Origin: Williamsia sp.
GTDB taxonomy: Bacteria > Bacteroidota > Bacteroidia > Chitinophagales > Chitinophagaceae
Assembly: GCA_015069695.1 (NCBI GenBank)
Contig: JADCRZ010000027.1
Location: 1-64,000 of the forward strand
Length of the DNA: 64,000 nucleotides
Direction: 5' to 3'
Positions 56,101 to 64,000 of the stretch are shown in pieces. The position numbers and the translations under genes were made by a program. The notes beneath the pieces were generated by a model. The model made no database searches, was not told the DNA's origin, and saw only the letters and a program-made list of their open reading frames with translations. Each line of letters begins with the position of its first letter. Position 1 is the stretch's first letter.

Positions 56101-56306
56101 ACGATTTCAGCCGGTTCTTTAAATCCACCTTTATCAAAGGCGTGAATGTTTCAGCGGTTGCCAACAACGTGCTGATGATCAAAAAATACCTGCCCAACCT
56201 GGATCCGGAGGCGCAGGTATCAGCCAACGACAACTTGCAGGGCATCGAAACACATACCCTGCCTACCACCCGTACCTACGGCATGAATGTAAACATCCGG
56301 TTATAA
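53172..56306 (+). CDS. SusC/RagA TonB-dependent outer membrane transporter (second pair)
   Basis: 1044 residues from the ATG at 53172; a start at 53109 would put 21 unlikely residues before the signal peptide (KLVSSLLLFVFYAAAANAQT). CarboxypepD-like domain (VSGVLVNANNQPLSGVTVQVKN), then LNEVVVTALGIRR, the plug (GNSLQGKVAGLNVSPP, VLKGAAAAALYGFRAKDGVIIITTK) and a barrel ending TLPTTRTYGMNVNIRL. Belongs to the SusC subgroup with the -TALGI- TonB box. Transports the substrate of the sugar-acid operon that follows. Confidence 0.95.
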   Translation: MNKSTLPAIRPLLRKLVSSLLLFVFYAAAANAQTVSGVLVNANNQPLSGVTVQVKNTNKATVTNDDGRFQINASGRDVLVFTSVGYITKEEPIAGRTTVNIRLENSSQNLNEVVVTALGIRRETKRLGYATATVNTDQLTTNRTTNLGNSLQGKVAGLNVSPPAGGPGGSSKIRLRGQSSFGPNNSPLIVVNGIPINNSGISGGGSNGNGTGNPTGGSSDQGDGLQSINQDDIESMTVLKGAAAAALYGFRAKDGVIIITTKAGAKSTGIGVELNSNFQAEQALDFTDFQYEYGQGEFGKRPATVSDAQSSGVFAFGEKFDGRPTPQFDGSTQPYIAYKNRIKDYYRTGSSWTNSVALTGGNDKGHFRLSFANTDANAIIPNSDYHKKILNLGLTYNFTPRFSTQLNANYSNEYNHNPPQIGIQDMNANTTIYTLANSIDVKWLEKTYKDVNGNEQPLARFTNRNNPYWVAYQRFENVRRDRIFGNVSLRYQFTNWLYLQGRIGQDYYTRPYNYNRPTGTRSISAVNTGFNGYFYQDITTYRERNMDFILGANHKFGNFGIDAFFGGNQLQQVFDRVSTSVTNFYVRDLYTIGNGQTKSPNYDYSKKKVNSLYGSAEFSYKSLLFLTVTGRNDWFSTLNPKSNNYLYPSVSTSLIFTELARQLPSWLNYGKIRGAYAEVGGDTDPYSSNLYYSVNSNVFNGVGLGTINTSVSPNPNLRPLKVKEIELGLELKTFDNRVNLDFSVYRKNTVDEILNVDISNASGFSQTKVNIGKLQNRGAEALLTLTPVRGKGFSWETGFNGSYNISKVLQLANGQQRFDVGTGEFFGTVSHEVGLPLASLRGFDYKRDAKGNIITSSGLFQQGNLVTYGSAIPKWVGGWQNTINIKGVRIFTQVDFKAGYKIISNSNLNFLREGLSKESLVGREGGVLFAGSNADGSANATKVEAEQFYTQFRSTNIATPFVYNGSFVRWRSLSIGYDFSRFFKSTFIKGVNVSAVANNVLMIKKYLPNLDPEAQVSANDNLQGIETHTLPTTRTYGMNVNIRL

Positions 56307-56323
56307 CCATTAAATACAAGAAA

Positions 56324-57892
56324 ATGAGAAAGCAGTTTTTTACCATATTAGCCGGTGCCATCCTGATTATATTCGCAGCCGGTTGCGACAAAGGCTTTGA
56401 AGACGTCAACAAAAACCCGGTGCTGGCAACATCCCTTGATCCGGGCTATCTTTTCTCCAATGCGCAGTTTGGCTCGGCCATTCAAACCCTGTTTTACCAA
56501 TCGCAGATCGTGCAGCAGGTGAATACGCCTTATACAGGCGTGCTGGAAGGCGGCAACCACAACGTCGTGTACGACCCCAATACCAACCAATTGTTCAACC
56601 TGTACTATACCGGTTCTACTTCTAACGGCGTAGGCCCTGGTCCTGTAAAACTACTGGCCGACGTGATCAACCAAACCGGCACCAATGCAGCCCGCAGCAA
56701 TTTGTATAACATGGCACGCATCTGGCGTGCGTATATCTTTGGTGTGCTGGTAGACACGTATGGCGATGTGCCTTATTCCCAGGCAGGACAAGCCTACCAG
56801 CAAAGCATCAACCTGCCGCAGTATGATGATCAGAAAACCATTTACGACAACCTGCTCAAAGAAGTAAGCGAAGCCACCAAAGCTTTGGATGCATCAAAGG
56901 CCATTGAAGCCGGTGACTTGTTTTACAAAGGAAACATCGCGCAATGGAAAAGGCTGGGCAACTCGCTGCTGCTGCGTTTGGCCATGCGCTTTACAAAAGT
57001 AGATGCAGCCAAAGCCAAGCAATATGCTGCCATAGCAGTTGATCAGGCGAACGGCGGACTGATGCAGTCCAATGCCGACAATGCTTTTCTTGTTTTCAGC
57101 GCCACCTTTAATCATCCCAATGCCAATTCACTCCAGGGAACAGAAAAGCAGAATTATTATCTTGGTAAACCCTTTGTGGATTACCTGAAAGGCACCAGTG
57201 ATCCCCGCCTGAAATTTTTTGCTGTAAGATATGCCAATCCCGCCGGCAATATTTTTACCTCGCCATCCGTAGGAGCAGAAGATACCACGACTGCCAGCCA
57301 GAATGGAATGCCGTTCGGATACAATGAGTCGACCATCGCTTCGGCTCCCAATTTTCCCGGTAAAACAGGCTCTGCTTTTAACTATTCGCAGCTCAACCGG
57401 CGCACCGTGGCCAAAACAGATGCCACAGAGTTTTTTATTACTTATGGGCAAACACAGCTGTTGCTGGCAGAAGCAGCGTTCAAAGGCTTTGTGAACGGCA
57501 CGCCGTCTACCCTTTATGAATCAGGCGTTCGCGGACACATGGACCAGCTGAAGCAGTTTGATGCTTCGGCCAATATCCCCACAACTGCACAGGATGCATA
57601 CCTGACCGCCAATCCTTACAATGCCAACAGGGCGCTTGAGCAGATCAATACCCAATACTGGATCGCTTCATTTTTGAACGGGTCAGAAGCCTGGGCCAAT
57701 TTCCGTCGCAGCGGGTTTCCGGCCCTTCCTCCCAACCCCTATCCTTCTGCTGATCCGGCTGTAAAAGGAGACTTTATCCACCGGCTGGTATATCCCGTCA
57801 GGGAAGTGTCTGTGAACACCACCAACTACAATGCAGCTGTTGCCAGGATGGGTGCGGACAATCTAGCGACAAGAGTATTTTGGGATAAATAA
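56324..57892 (+). CDS. SusD/RagB-like outer membrane lipoprotein (SusD-like_2)
   Basis: 522 residues with a lipoprotein signal (IIFAAGC) followed by DKGFEDVNKNPVLAT, the start typical of the SusD-like_2 branch. ARIWRAYIFGVLVDTYGDVPYSQA and GSEAWANFRRSGFPALPPNPYP are also branch hallmarks. Acts with the SusC protein 18 bases upstream. The substrate is unknown but the downstream genes point to a sugar acid or sugar lactone. Confidence 0.93.
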   Translation: MRKQFFTILAGAILIIFAAGCDKGFEDVNKNPVLATSLDPGYLFSNAQFGSAIQTLFYQSQIVQQVNTPYTGVLEGGNHNVVYDPNTNQLFNLYYTGSTSNGVGPGPVKLLADVINQTGTNAARSNLYNMARIWRAYIFGVLVDTYGDVPYSQAGQAYQQSINLPQYDDQKTIYDNLLKEVSEATKALDASKAIEAGDLFYKGNIAQWKRLGNSLLLRLAMRFTKVDAAKAKQYAAIAVDQANGGLMQSNADNAFLVFSATFNHPNANSLQGTEKQNYYLGKPFVDYLKGTSDPRLKFFAVRYANPAGNIFTSPSVGAEDTTTASQNGMPFGYNESTIASAPNFPGKTGSAFNYSQLNRRTVAKTDATEFFITYGQTQLLLAEAAFKGFVNGTPSTLYESGVRGHMDQLKQFDASANIPTTAQDAYLTANPYNANRALEQINTQYWIASFLNGSEAWANFRRSGFPALPPNPYPSADPAVKGDFIHRLVYPVREVSVNTTNYNAAVARMGADNLATRVFWDK

Positions 57893-57944
57893 TGAAATAG
57901 GTAAATCCCTTACCAATGCGGGTACAACGCTGATGATTTGTTAA

Positions 57945-57952
57945 TAGATTTG
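57945..57952 (+). promoter_or_regulatory. Possible -7 box before the second kinase
   Basis: TAGATTTG, an exact TAnnTTTG, 43 bases before the ATG, with no clear -33 box. It would allow expression of the metabolic genes independent of the SusC-SusD transcript. Confidence 0.35.
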
Positions 57953-57995
57953 TGCAAACGCGGCCAGCTTACTGATCTGCATACAAACAGCATCT

Positions 57996-59471
57996 ATGGA
58001 TTACTTGATGGGAGTTGACATTGGAACAACATCTGTAAAGGCCATTGCTTTTACGGAAACAGGTGAAATCGTGTGCAGGCATGCGGTAAGCTATGGCATG
58101 CTGCATCCCTTGCCTGGTTTTTCCGAGCAGGACCCGGATGAAATCTTTGCTGCTGTCATGGCTTCGATCAATAGGGTCCTTGAACAATTGCAGCCCCTCG
58201 CCCCGGCCCTGATCAGCTTCAGCGCGGCCATGCACAGCTTTATCGCAGTAGATGGCAACAACCGGCCGCTTACCAACTGCATTATCTGGGCTGATAACAG
58301 AGCAGCTTCTATTGCAGAAGGGCTGCTCAGCACGCCGCAAGGAGCATGGCTGTATCATACAACGGGCGTTCCGGTGCATGCTATGTCGCCGCTCTGCAAG
58401 TTGTTGTGGTTGAAAAAGCAGGAGCCTCTCTTATTCCAGCACACCCACAAGTTCATCGGCATCAAAGAGTGGGTTTTTTCAAAGCTTTTTGGCACGTTCT
58501 CCGTAGATACTTCAATTGCATCAGCCACCGGCCTGCTCAACACGGTTTCCCTGGAATGGGAACCTGCCGTGCTGGAGCTGGCGGGCATTACAGAAGAAAG
58601 GCTTTCTTCCGTCGTGCCAGTGGAACAGGTGTTTTATGCAAAGCAGGATCCCCGGTTACCCTTGCTTCGGGAGGGGACACCGGTGATCATCGGAGGGAGT
58701 GATGGTGCCCTGGCCAACCTGGGTACTGGTCCGGCCGGTGGCAAAGGTCTATCGGTCACCATCGGTACCAGTGCCGCTGTACGCATTTTGTCGGGCACGC
58801 CGGCAACGGTCAAAGAGATGAGCGTCTTTTGTTACCATGCAGCAGATGAACAATACATTATCGGTGGTGCCAGCAACAACGGAGCCGTAGTGATCCAATG
58901 GATCAAAGAATCGCTGCTGCAAACAGGCGAAAGTTACCAGGAACTTTTCAGGCTGGCAGAGAGCGTTCCTGCCGGCGCAGACGATCTCTTGTTTATTCCT
59001 TATATCCTGGGAGAACGCGCCCCTGTATGGAATTCAGCTGCCAAAGGAATATTTTTTGGCGTAACCATCAAACATACAAAAGCGCACCTGATCCGGGCAG
59101 CCATGGAAGGCATTACATTCAATATGTACAGCATTGGCAGGCAAATCCAGCAACTGGTGCCCATAACAGAAATCTACGCGGCGGGTGGCTTTGCACAAAG
59201 CCCCGGCTGGCTGCAGTTGCTGGCCGATGTGTTTAACTGCAAGGTGCTGGTATCCGGCTCACCGGAAAGCTCGGCGCTGGGTGCTGTAATGGTAGGCATC
59301 AAAGCGCTTGAACTGTCCCTGTTTATCCAACCGGCCACCGTAGCCACCTATTATCCCAACAGCCTTTATCACGAACTATACCAACAGAAATTTCAGCAGT
59401 TTGAAAGGATATACAAGGTGCCGAAAAATGAATTTACATCCCAACCCCTACCCTCTCCTGCACCAGCTTAA
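57996..59471 (+). CDS. gntK: Gluconokinase (FGGY family)
   Basis: 491 residues. Canonical FGGY kinase: GVDIGTTSVKAIAF, FSEQDPDEIFAAV (gluconokinase marker), SAAMHSFIAVD, GGSDGALANLG with the catalytic Asp, TIGTSAAVRI for phosphates and AAGGFAQSPGWLQLLADVF for adenine. Phosphorylates gluconate to 6-phosphogluconate, or a related sugar acid. The last residues (SQPLPSPAPA) are encoded by a C-rich half of the repeat seen at 42613, so the end of the gene seems to have been rewritten by a repeat. Contrast with the altered paralogue at 50576. Confidence 0.88.
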   Translation: MDYLMGVDIGTTSVKAIAFTETGEIVCRHAVSYGMLHPLPGFSEQDPDEIFAAVMASINRVLEQLQPLAPALISFSAAMHSFIAVDGNNRPLTNCIIWADNRAASIAEGLLSTPQGAWLYHTTGVPVHAMSPLCKLLWLKKQEPLLFQHTHKFIGIKEWVFSKLFGTFSVDTSIASATGLLNTVSLEWEPAVLELAGITEERLSSVVPVEQVFYAKQDPRLPLLREGTPVIIGGSDGALANLGTGPAGGKGLSVTIGTSAAVRILSGTPATVKEMSVFCYHAADEQYIIGGASNNGAVVIQWIKESLLQTGESYQELFRLAESVPAGADDLLFIPYILGERAPVWNSAAKGIFFGVTIKHTKAHLIRAAMEGITFNMYSIGRQIQQLVPITEIYAAGGFAQSPGWLQLLADVFNCKVLVSGSPESSALGAVMVGIKALELSLFIQPATVATYYPNSLYHELYQQKFQQFERIYKVPKNEFTSQPLPSPAPA

Positions 59472-59499
59472 GACGATCAGATAAAACAACACCAACCAT

Positions 59500-60423
59500 A
59501 TGAATAAAAACAAATTACTGCTTGCTCTATCCCTTTTTGCGACCGGACTCACTCACGCCCAGCAGATCACACCTGCGCCAGACCTGATCAAGCTATACAC
59601 GGCTGATTGGAAAGGCGAACGCCTGGCCGATGGAAGACCCAAGGTGGCCGACCGGATCCTGAACCGGCTCAAGAATGTATCGATGGAAGAAGCCTGGGGT
59701 TACCTGCGCAACAAAGGCTACCAGAACCAATACGAAAATGACTGGATCGTGATCAGACCGGATTCCGCGATGGTCGGCCGGGTGGTAACGGCACAGTACA
59801 TGCCGCTGCGGCCGGATGTGGACAAAATGATCAAAGACAAGGGAAAGGCGGAAGGCCGCATCGGCGCGCCCAACTCATGGCCCATTGATGTGCTGAAAGA
59901 CGGGGATGTGTATGTAGCCGATAGCTATGGAAAGATTGTAGACGGCACGCTCATCGGTGACAATCTAGGCAACGCGATCTATGCCCACTCCCATCGCGGC
60001 GTCATCTTTTATGGCTCGGTGCGCGATGTGGAAGGACTGTTGGAGATAGATGGTTTCAACGGTTGGGTAAAAGGGACCGATCCATCCTATATCCAGCAAA
60101 TGATGCTGACCGGCATCAACGTGCCGATCCGTATTGGCCGCGCCTCCGTGATGCCCGGTGATATTGTACTGGCAAAAAAGACCGGCACCATCTTTATACC
60201 CGCCGCTCTGGTGGAAGACCTGGTGCTCAATGCTGAATTTGTAGCCCTCCGCGATGATTTCGGACACCAGCGGCTCAAAGAAGGAAAGTACACACCCGGA
60301 GAGATCGACACCCAGTGGACTGATACGATCAAAAAAGATTTTCTGCAATGGCTCGACACACAAAAGAACCTGCCCATGAGCCGCAAAGAACTGGATGATT
60401 ATATGAAAAGCAGAACCTGGTAG
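59500..60423 (+). CDS. RraA-family protein with signal peptide
   Basis: 307 residues, longer than the usual RraA (about 160-230). A Sec signal (MNKNKLLLALSLFATGLTHA) places it outside the cytoplasm. The RraA core is near residues 130-190: IGDNLGNAIYAHSHRGVIFYGSVRD has the GDNL and SVRD (Arg, metal-binding Asp) of the family. Family members are aldolases (4-hydroxy-4-methyl-2-oxoglutarate type), sugar-acid enzymes or RNase E regulators; the last is excluded by export. The C-terminal 100 residues are an extension. Confidence 0.85.
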   Translation: MNKNKLLLALSLFATGLTHAQQITPAPDLIKLYTADWKGERLADGRPKVADRILNRLKNVSMEEAWGYLRNKGYQNQYENDWIVIRPDSAMVGRVVTAQYMPLRPDVDKMIKDKGKAEGRIGAPNSWPIDVLKDGDVYVADSYGKIVDGTLIGDNLGNAIYAHSHRGVIFYGSVRDVEGLLEIDGFNGWVKGTDPSYIQQMMLTGINVPIRIGRASVMPGDIVLAKKTGTIFIPAALVEDLVLNAEFVALRDDFGHQRLKEGKYTPGEIDTQWTDTIKKDFLQWLDTQKNLPMSRKELDDYMKSRTW

Positions 60424-60499
60424 TACACATGCAGCAACCAGTTTCGCTGCTTCATCAATGAAGCAAACTCATTGCCTAACATACTTAAACAGTAAACAC

Positions 60500-61975
60500 A
60501 TGACTCCTTCACAAAAATTTCTCTCCAAGCTGGGACTGAAAGATCCTGTGCCGCAGGAAGAGAAAGAGGTTAAAGAAGCACCAGAAAACTCCCGCCGTTC
60601 CTTCTTTAAAAAATCAACCCTCGGCGGACTGGCGCTGGGCAGTTCTGTAATGTTTTCACCTATTGAAGATGTGATTGCACAAAGCACCCAGAAAGTCAGC
60701 CGCTTCTCCTCTCCTTCTGATCTGAAGATCACGGATATGCGCTATTGCGTGATCCAGAACGTTGGCCGTACGCCCATCATCCGCATTGATACCAACCAGG
60801 GCATTCACGGATTGGGTGAGGTACGCGACGGCGCAGACGAACGCTATGCGCTGATGCTGAAAAGCCGCATCCTGGGGCAAAACCCCTGCAACGTGGAAAT
60901 GCTGTTTAAGACGCTCAAACAGTTTGGTGGTCATGCCCGGCAAGGCGGCGGGGTATGCGCCGTGGAGATGGCCCTGTGGGATTTGTGCGGCAAAGCTTAC
61001 AATGTGCCGGCCTGGCAGTTGCTCGGTGGCCGCTACCGCGATAAAGTAAGGATGTATGCAGATACACCCGAAGCTCCCACCTTTGATGAATTCAAGGCCC
61101 GCGTAAAGCACCGGCTGGAAACACAAGGGATGACCTGGCTGAAGATGGACATCTCGATCGGTGAAGTAAAAGATGTGCCCGGTGCCCTGATCAACAAGAA
61201 TTTCTGGGGCGCGAACCTCGGTCAGTGGAATGGCGGCTACATGGATTATGCCAATACCAAGCACCCCTTTACAGCCATCCAGATCACCGAAAAAGGGCTT
61301 GACGGCATGGCCAAGATCATCAACGACGTCCGTGAAGTCGTAGGGTATGAAATACCGCTTTCTTCAGACCACTACGGTCACTTCGATTTAAACAATGCCA
61401 TCCGCTGGGGCAAAAAGGTAGAACCCTTCCGCCTGGCCTGGCTGGAAGATATGGTGCCGTGGGAATACACTGATCAATATAAAACCATGTCTGACGCGCT
61501 GGAAACACCGGTGCTTACGGGAGAAGACATTTACTGCCTGAACGGCTTCCGTCCCCTGATCGACGCACATGCAGTTGATATTGTTCATCCTGATCTGGCT
61601 ACTTCCGGTGGATTGCTGGAAACCAAAAGGATCGGCGATTATGCGGAAGAAAAAGGCGTTGCCATGGCCATGCATTTTGCGGGCAGTCCGGTCTCGTTCA
61701 TGGCAAACGTACATTGCGCCGCAGCCACACAAAACTTCCTGGCGCTCGAGCACCATTCGCTGGACAGTGCCTGGTGGGAAACCCTGGTAAAAACAACTGA
61801 CGGAAGAAAGCTGTTTGAAAAAGGCTTTGCCAACGTACCGTTGAACGCACCCGGATTGGGTATCGAGTTGGTAGATGATGAAGTAAAAAAGCATTTGCAT
61901 CCGACTGAAAAAAGATATTTTGAACCCACACCGGAATGGAATGAAAAACGGGCACACGACCGCTTGTGGAGTTAG
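60500..61975 (+). CDS. Enolase-superfamily sugar-acid dehydratase, exported
   Basis: 491 residues from the ATG at 60500. A twin-Arg-like signal (NSRRSFFKKSTLGGLALGSS) precedes a mandelate-racemase-type fold: N-cap with HARQGGGVCAVEMALWDLCGKA, Lys in WLKMDIS, metal ligands in SSDHYGH, WLEDMVP and TGEDIY, then the His of MAMHFAGSP paired with Asp in DIVHPD. This layout fits the RspA/mannonate or galactonate dehydratase subgroups. It probably dehydrates an aldonate or uronate to a 2-keto-3-deoxy acid in the periplasm. Lies in one transcript with the RraA-like gene. Confidence 0.85.
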   Translation: MTPSQKFLSKLGLKDPVPQEEKEVKEAPENSRRSFFKKSTLGGLALGSSVMFSPIEDVIAQSTQKVSRFSSPSDLKITDMRYCVIQNVGRTPIIRIDTNQGIHGLGEVRDGADERYALMLKSRILGQNPCNVEMLFKTLKQFGGHARQGGGVCAVEMALWDLCGKAYNVPAWQLLGGRYRDKVRMYADTPEAPTFDEFKARVKHRLETQGMTWLKMDISIGEVKDVPGALINKNFWGANLGQWNGGYMDYANTKHPFTAIQITEKGLDGMAKIINDVREVVGYEIPLSSDHYGHFDLNNAIRWGKKVEPFRLAWLEDMVPWEYTDQYKTMSDALETPVLTGEDIYCLNGFRPLIDAHAVDIVHPDLATSGGLLETKRIGDYAEEKGVAMAMHFAGSPVSFMANVHCAAATQNFLALEHHSLDSAWWETLVKTTDGRKLFEKGFANVPLNAPGLGIELVDDEVKKHLHPTEKRYFEPTPEWNEKRAHDRLWS

Positions 61976-62073
61976 TTGATCGCGCAAGGGAAAATTTCAC
62001 AAGGTCTACTACATTGTGTTGATATTTGTTTGCCCCACCAATCGTTGCCATATGCCCAACACCCGTTTGTTGA

Positions 62074-62583
62074 ACCAAGGTCGTTATTATCCCCATCGTA
62101 GCCGGTTTGTTGTTTCATTCGCTGGTCAAAGGAAAAGTAAAATGGCTCGACCGGATCATGCCCCTGATTTCTATGATTGGCATTGCACTTATCATTGTTG
62201 TGATTACGGCGGCCGGCAGGGAGGGCTTGCTGAAGGTGGGCTTGCTGCTGATCCTGGCTACATTTATTCACAATGTGGCCGGGTATCTGCTGGGTTATTG
62301 GTCGGGGCGGGTGTTGGGTTTCAAGGAAAAAGATTGCCGGACCATTTCCCTGGAAGTCGGCATGCAAAATGGGGGGCTTGCTTCAGGACTGGCCCTGATG
62401 ACGGGCGGACTGGCCACGATCGGATTGGCTCCTGCCATTTTTGGCCCGTTGATGAATGTAACCGGTTCTTCGTTGGCCAATTGGTGGCATGGCAATATTC
62501 CCCCGGAAGATCTGGCGGGCAGTCCCGGAAGCGAGACTTTCCCGCTGCACGAAAAAACAGGGATTGCCAACACACCGGTTTGA
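62074..62583 (+). pseudogene. Remnant of a bile acid:sodium symporter family protein
   Basis: Only the C-terminal half is present: TKVVIIPIVAGLLFHSLVKGK, further membrane segments, then LEVGMQNGGLASGLALM, the conserved second-repeat motif of the BASS family. In-frame stops lie just upstream (62071-62073 and 62020-62022), and the first half of the symporter is absent. The open part has no good start codon (TTG at 62107 only). I call it a decayed transporter gene. A frameshift is unlikely to restore it because too little space remains before the dehydratase stop. Confidence 0.75.
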
Positions 62584-62609
62584 TGTATTTTTAATCAAAA
62601 CAATCTTCT

Positions 62610-63719
62610 ATGAACTCACGCCGTGATTTCCTGCAAAAGCTGACAGCTTCCGCATTTGCATTGCCCTTTTTGCCTTTACAGGATTTGGCTGCAGAAAAGA
62701 ATACAGTGCCTGACGGGCCAGTGCTCCGGGTCGCGATCATGGGCCTGGGTAGTTATGGCACACGCGTGGCAGAAGCCATGAAAGACTGTACCCGCGCCAA
62801 GCTGGTGGGTGTGATCAGCGGGACGCCTTCCAAGATCACCGACTGGCAAAACAAATACGGCATACCTGCCAAGAACTGCTACAATTACGAAAATTTTGAC
62901 CAGGTAAAAAACAACCCGGATATAGAGGCCATCTATGTAATTACGCCCAATGCCTTGCACCACGACCAGGTGATCCGGGTAGCCAAGGCCGGCAAGCACG
63001 CCATCTGCGAAAAACCCATGGCGCTCAATGCCAAGGAAGGACAGGAAATGGTTGATGCCTGCAAGAAAGCCAATGTAAAACTGCTGGTAGGCTATCGCAT
63101 GCATTTTGAGCCAAAAACCTTGGAGATCATCCGCATGCGCAAGGCAGGTGAACTGGGAAGGATCCGCTTTTTTCAGGGACTTTGTGGATTCAGGTCAGGC
63201 GATCCCAACCAATGGAGGCTGAACAAGCAACTGGCCGGGGGCGGTTCGCTGATGGACATCGGCATCTATGCCATCAATGGTTCCCGCTATATGATAGGCG
63301 AAGAACCGGTTTGGGTAACAGCCCAGGAAACCAAAACAGATGCTGTGAAGTTTAAGCAGGGAGTTGACGAAACCATCCAGTTCCAGCTTGGCTTCCCCAG
63401 CGGCGCTGTAGCATCCTGCTTGTCTACCTATAACATGAACAACCTCGACCGGTTCTTTCTTGATGGTGATTCCGGTTTTGCCGAACTGTATCCCTCTACC
63501 GGTTACGGCCCTATAAAAGGCCGCACCCACAAGGGCGAGCTTACGCAGCCACACAAAACACATCAAACCGTACAGATGGATGAAATGGCTGCCATCATCT
63601 TTGATGGCAAACAGCCAGAAGTGCCCATTGACGGGGAAGAAGCTGTCAGAGACCTGAAGATCATTGATGCGATTTATGCGGCGGCAGGTTCCGGTAAAAA
63701 AGGGGAATTAAAGCTGTGA
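62610..63719 (+). CDS. Gfo/Idh/MocA oxidoreductase, probably Tat-exported
   Basis: 369 residues. A twin-Arg signal (MNSRRDFLQKLTASAFALPFLPL) precedes a Rossmann domain (VAIMGLGSYGTRVAEAM) and the family EKP motif (KHAICEKPMALNA), then the C-terminal domain with GGGSLMDIGIYAING. Works on sugars or inositols with NAD(P). As in glucose-fructose oxidoreductase, the cofactor may be loaded before Tat export. End of the sugar-acid operon. Confidence 0.9.
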   Translation: MNSRRDFLQKLTASAFALPFLPLQDLAAEKNTVPDGPVLRVAIMGLGSYGTRVAEAMKDCTRAKLVGVISGTPSKITDWQNKYGIPAKNCYNYENFDQVKNNPDIEAIYVITPNALHHDQVIRVAKAGKHAICEKPMALNAKEGQEMVDACKKANVKLLVGYRMHFEPKTLEIIRMRKAGELGRIRFFQGLCGFRSGDPNQWRLNKQLAGGGSLMDIGIYAINGSRYMIGEEPVWVTAQETKTDAVKFKQGVDETIQFQLGFPSGAVASCLSTYNMNNLDRFFLDGDSGFAELYPSTGYGPIKGRTHKGELTQPHKTHQTVQMDEMAAIIFDGKQPEVPIDGEEAVRDLKIIDAIYAAAGSGKKGELKL

Positions 63720-63770
63720 CAGAGGATGCTTTCACTATCTTGCAGGCATACAGAAGACCATTTGTAGCGC

Positions 63771-64000
63771 ATGTCTGCCCAAACCTCATCTATCAAAGTC
63801 GCCGTTGATGCCATTGTATTTGGCTATTCAAAAACAGAGGGCGTTTCTGTGCTGCTCATCAAACGGAAATACCATCCCTTCAAAGATCAATGGGCCATAC
63901 CAGGCGGGTTTGTGGCGGTTCACGAATCGCTGGAAACAGCCGTGAGGCGCGAGCTCCAGGAAGAAACAGGCATCCAGGTTAACTACCTGGAACAACTGTA
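63771..64000 (+). CDS. NUDIX hydrolase, N-terminal part cut by window edge
   Basis: 76 codons visible from the ATG at 63771. The NUDIX box is complete: GGFVAVHESLETAVRRELQEETGI. The N-terminal KVAVDAIVFGYSK followed by VSVLLIKRKYHPFKDQWAIPGGF is typical of NUDIX regulators of the NrtR type and of ADP-ribose or NAD-related pyrophosphatases. The C-terminus, which would tell whether a winged-helix DNA-binding domain follows, is outside the window. Confidence 0.9.
   Translation, partial: MSAQTSSIKVAVDAIVFGYSKTEGVSVLLIKRKYHPFKDQWAIPGGFVAVHESLETAVRRELQEETGIQVNYLEQL

Noticed and set aside
62016-62594. 192-codon frame overlapping the symporter remnant
   Set aside because: Out of frame with the recognisable BASS motifs; His/Arg/Gly-rich translation without family features.

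Overview
The window reads as chromosome from a Bacteroidota bacterium, most likely a Chitinophagaceae-type organism. The evidence is two SusC/SusD pairs, a type IX secretion protein (PorQ), the tRNA-tuf-tRNA-secE-nusG block, promoters of the Bacteroidota TTTG / TAnnTTTG type, a very short bS21, and the near absence of Shine-Dalgarno sequences. Everything is read from sequence and remembered family motifs; no database search was run.

Region 1 (1-18.9 kb) is part of a nonribosomal peptide (NRPS) gene cluster that continues beyond the left edge. Leftward genes: an ABC exporter, a SAM methyltransferase and the start of an NRPS beginning with a carrier (T) domain followed by C. Rightward genes: a type II thioesterase, a CmlA-type diiron beta-hydroxylase with all its metal ligands, an NRPS of order C-A-T-C-FkbH, an NRPS of order (half C)-A-[N-methyltransferase]-T-TE whose thioesterase nucleophile is Cys, and a lipoprotein alpha/beta hydrolase. 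The parts look complementary. The FkbH (glyceryl-loading) domain has no T after it, while the leftward NRPS starts with a T that has no loading domain before it. A beta-hydroxylase plus a Cys-thioesterase is a combination compatible with beta-lactone or other strained-ring release. This region is visibly more AT-rich than the rest.

Region 2 (19-33 kb) is housekeeping: saccharopine dehydrogenase, Sir2 deacylase, EVE-domain protein, a cytochrome b plus molybdopterin oxidoreductase pair, TraB/GumN protein, UbiD-family decarboxylase, PorQ, UMP kinase, and the operon tRNA-Thr/Tyr/Gly/Thr-tuf-tRNA-Trp-secE-nusG, followed by a ribosome hibernation factor, a tyrosine recombinase and bS21. A candidate non-coding RNA and a perfect 34-bp-arm palindromic repeat lie between genes.

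Region 3 (33-42.6 kb) has riboflavin synthase, a four-gene membrane-glycan-like set (two paralogous polytopic membrane proteins flanking a GT2 and a methyltransferase), HscA, and an unusual M56 peptidase-amidase fusion behind a promoter covered by two BlaI-like dyads.

Region 4 (42.6-64 kb) is a carbohydrate / sugar-acid utilisation region. One SusC-SusD pair plus an unknown exported protein lies beside a LacI regulator with a perfect operator. Then come an AraC regulator and a gluconokinase-like protein with altered ATP-site motifs, a second SusC-SusD pair, a canonical gluconokinase, and RraA-like, enolase-superfamily and Gfo/Idh/MocA enzymes that all carry export signals, with a truncated bile-acid-symporter remnant among them. 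The window ends inside a NUDIX hydrolase gene.
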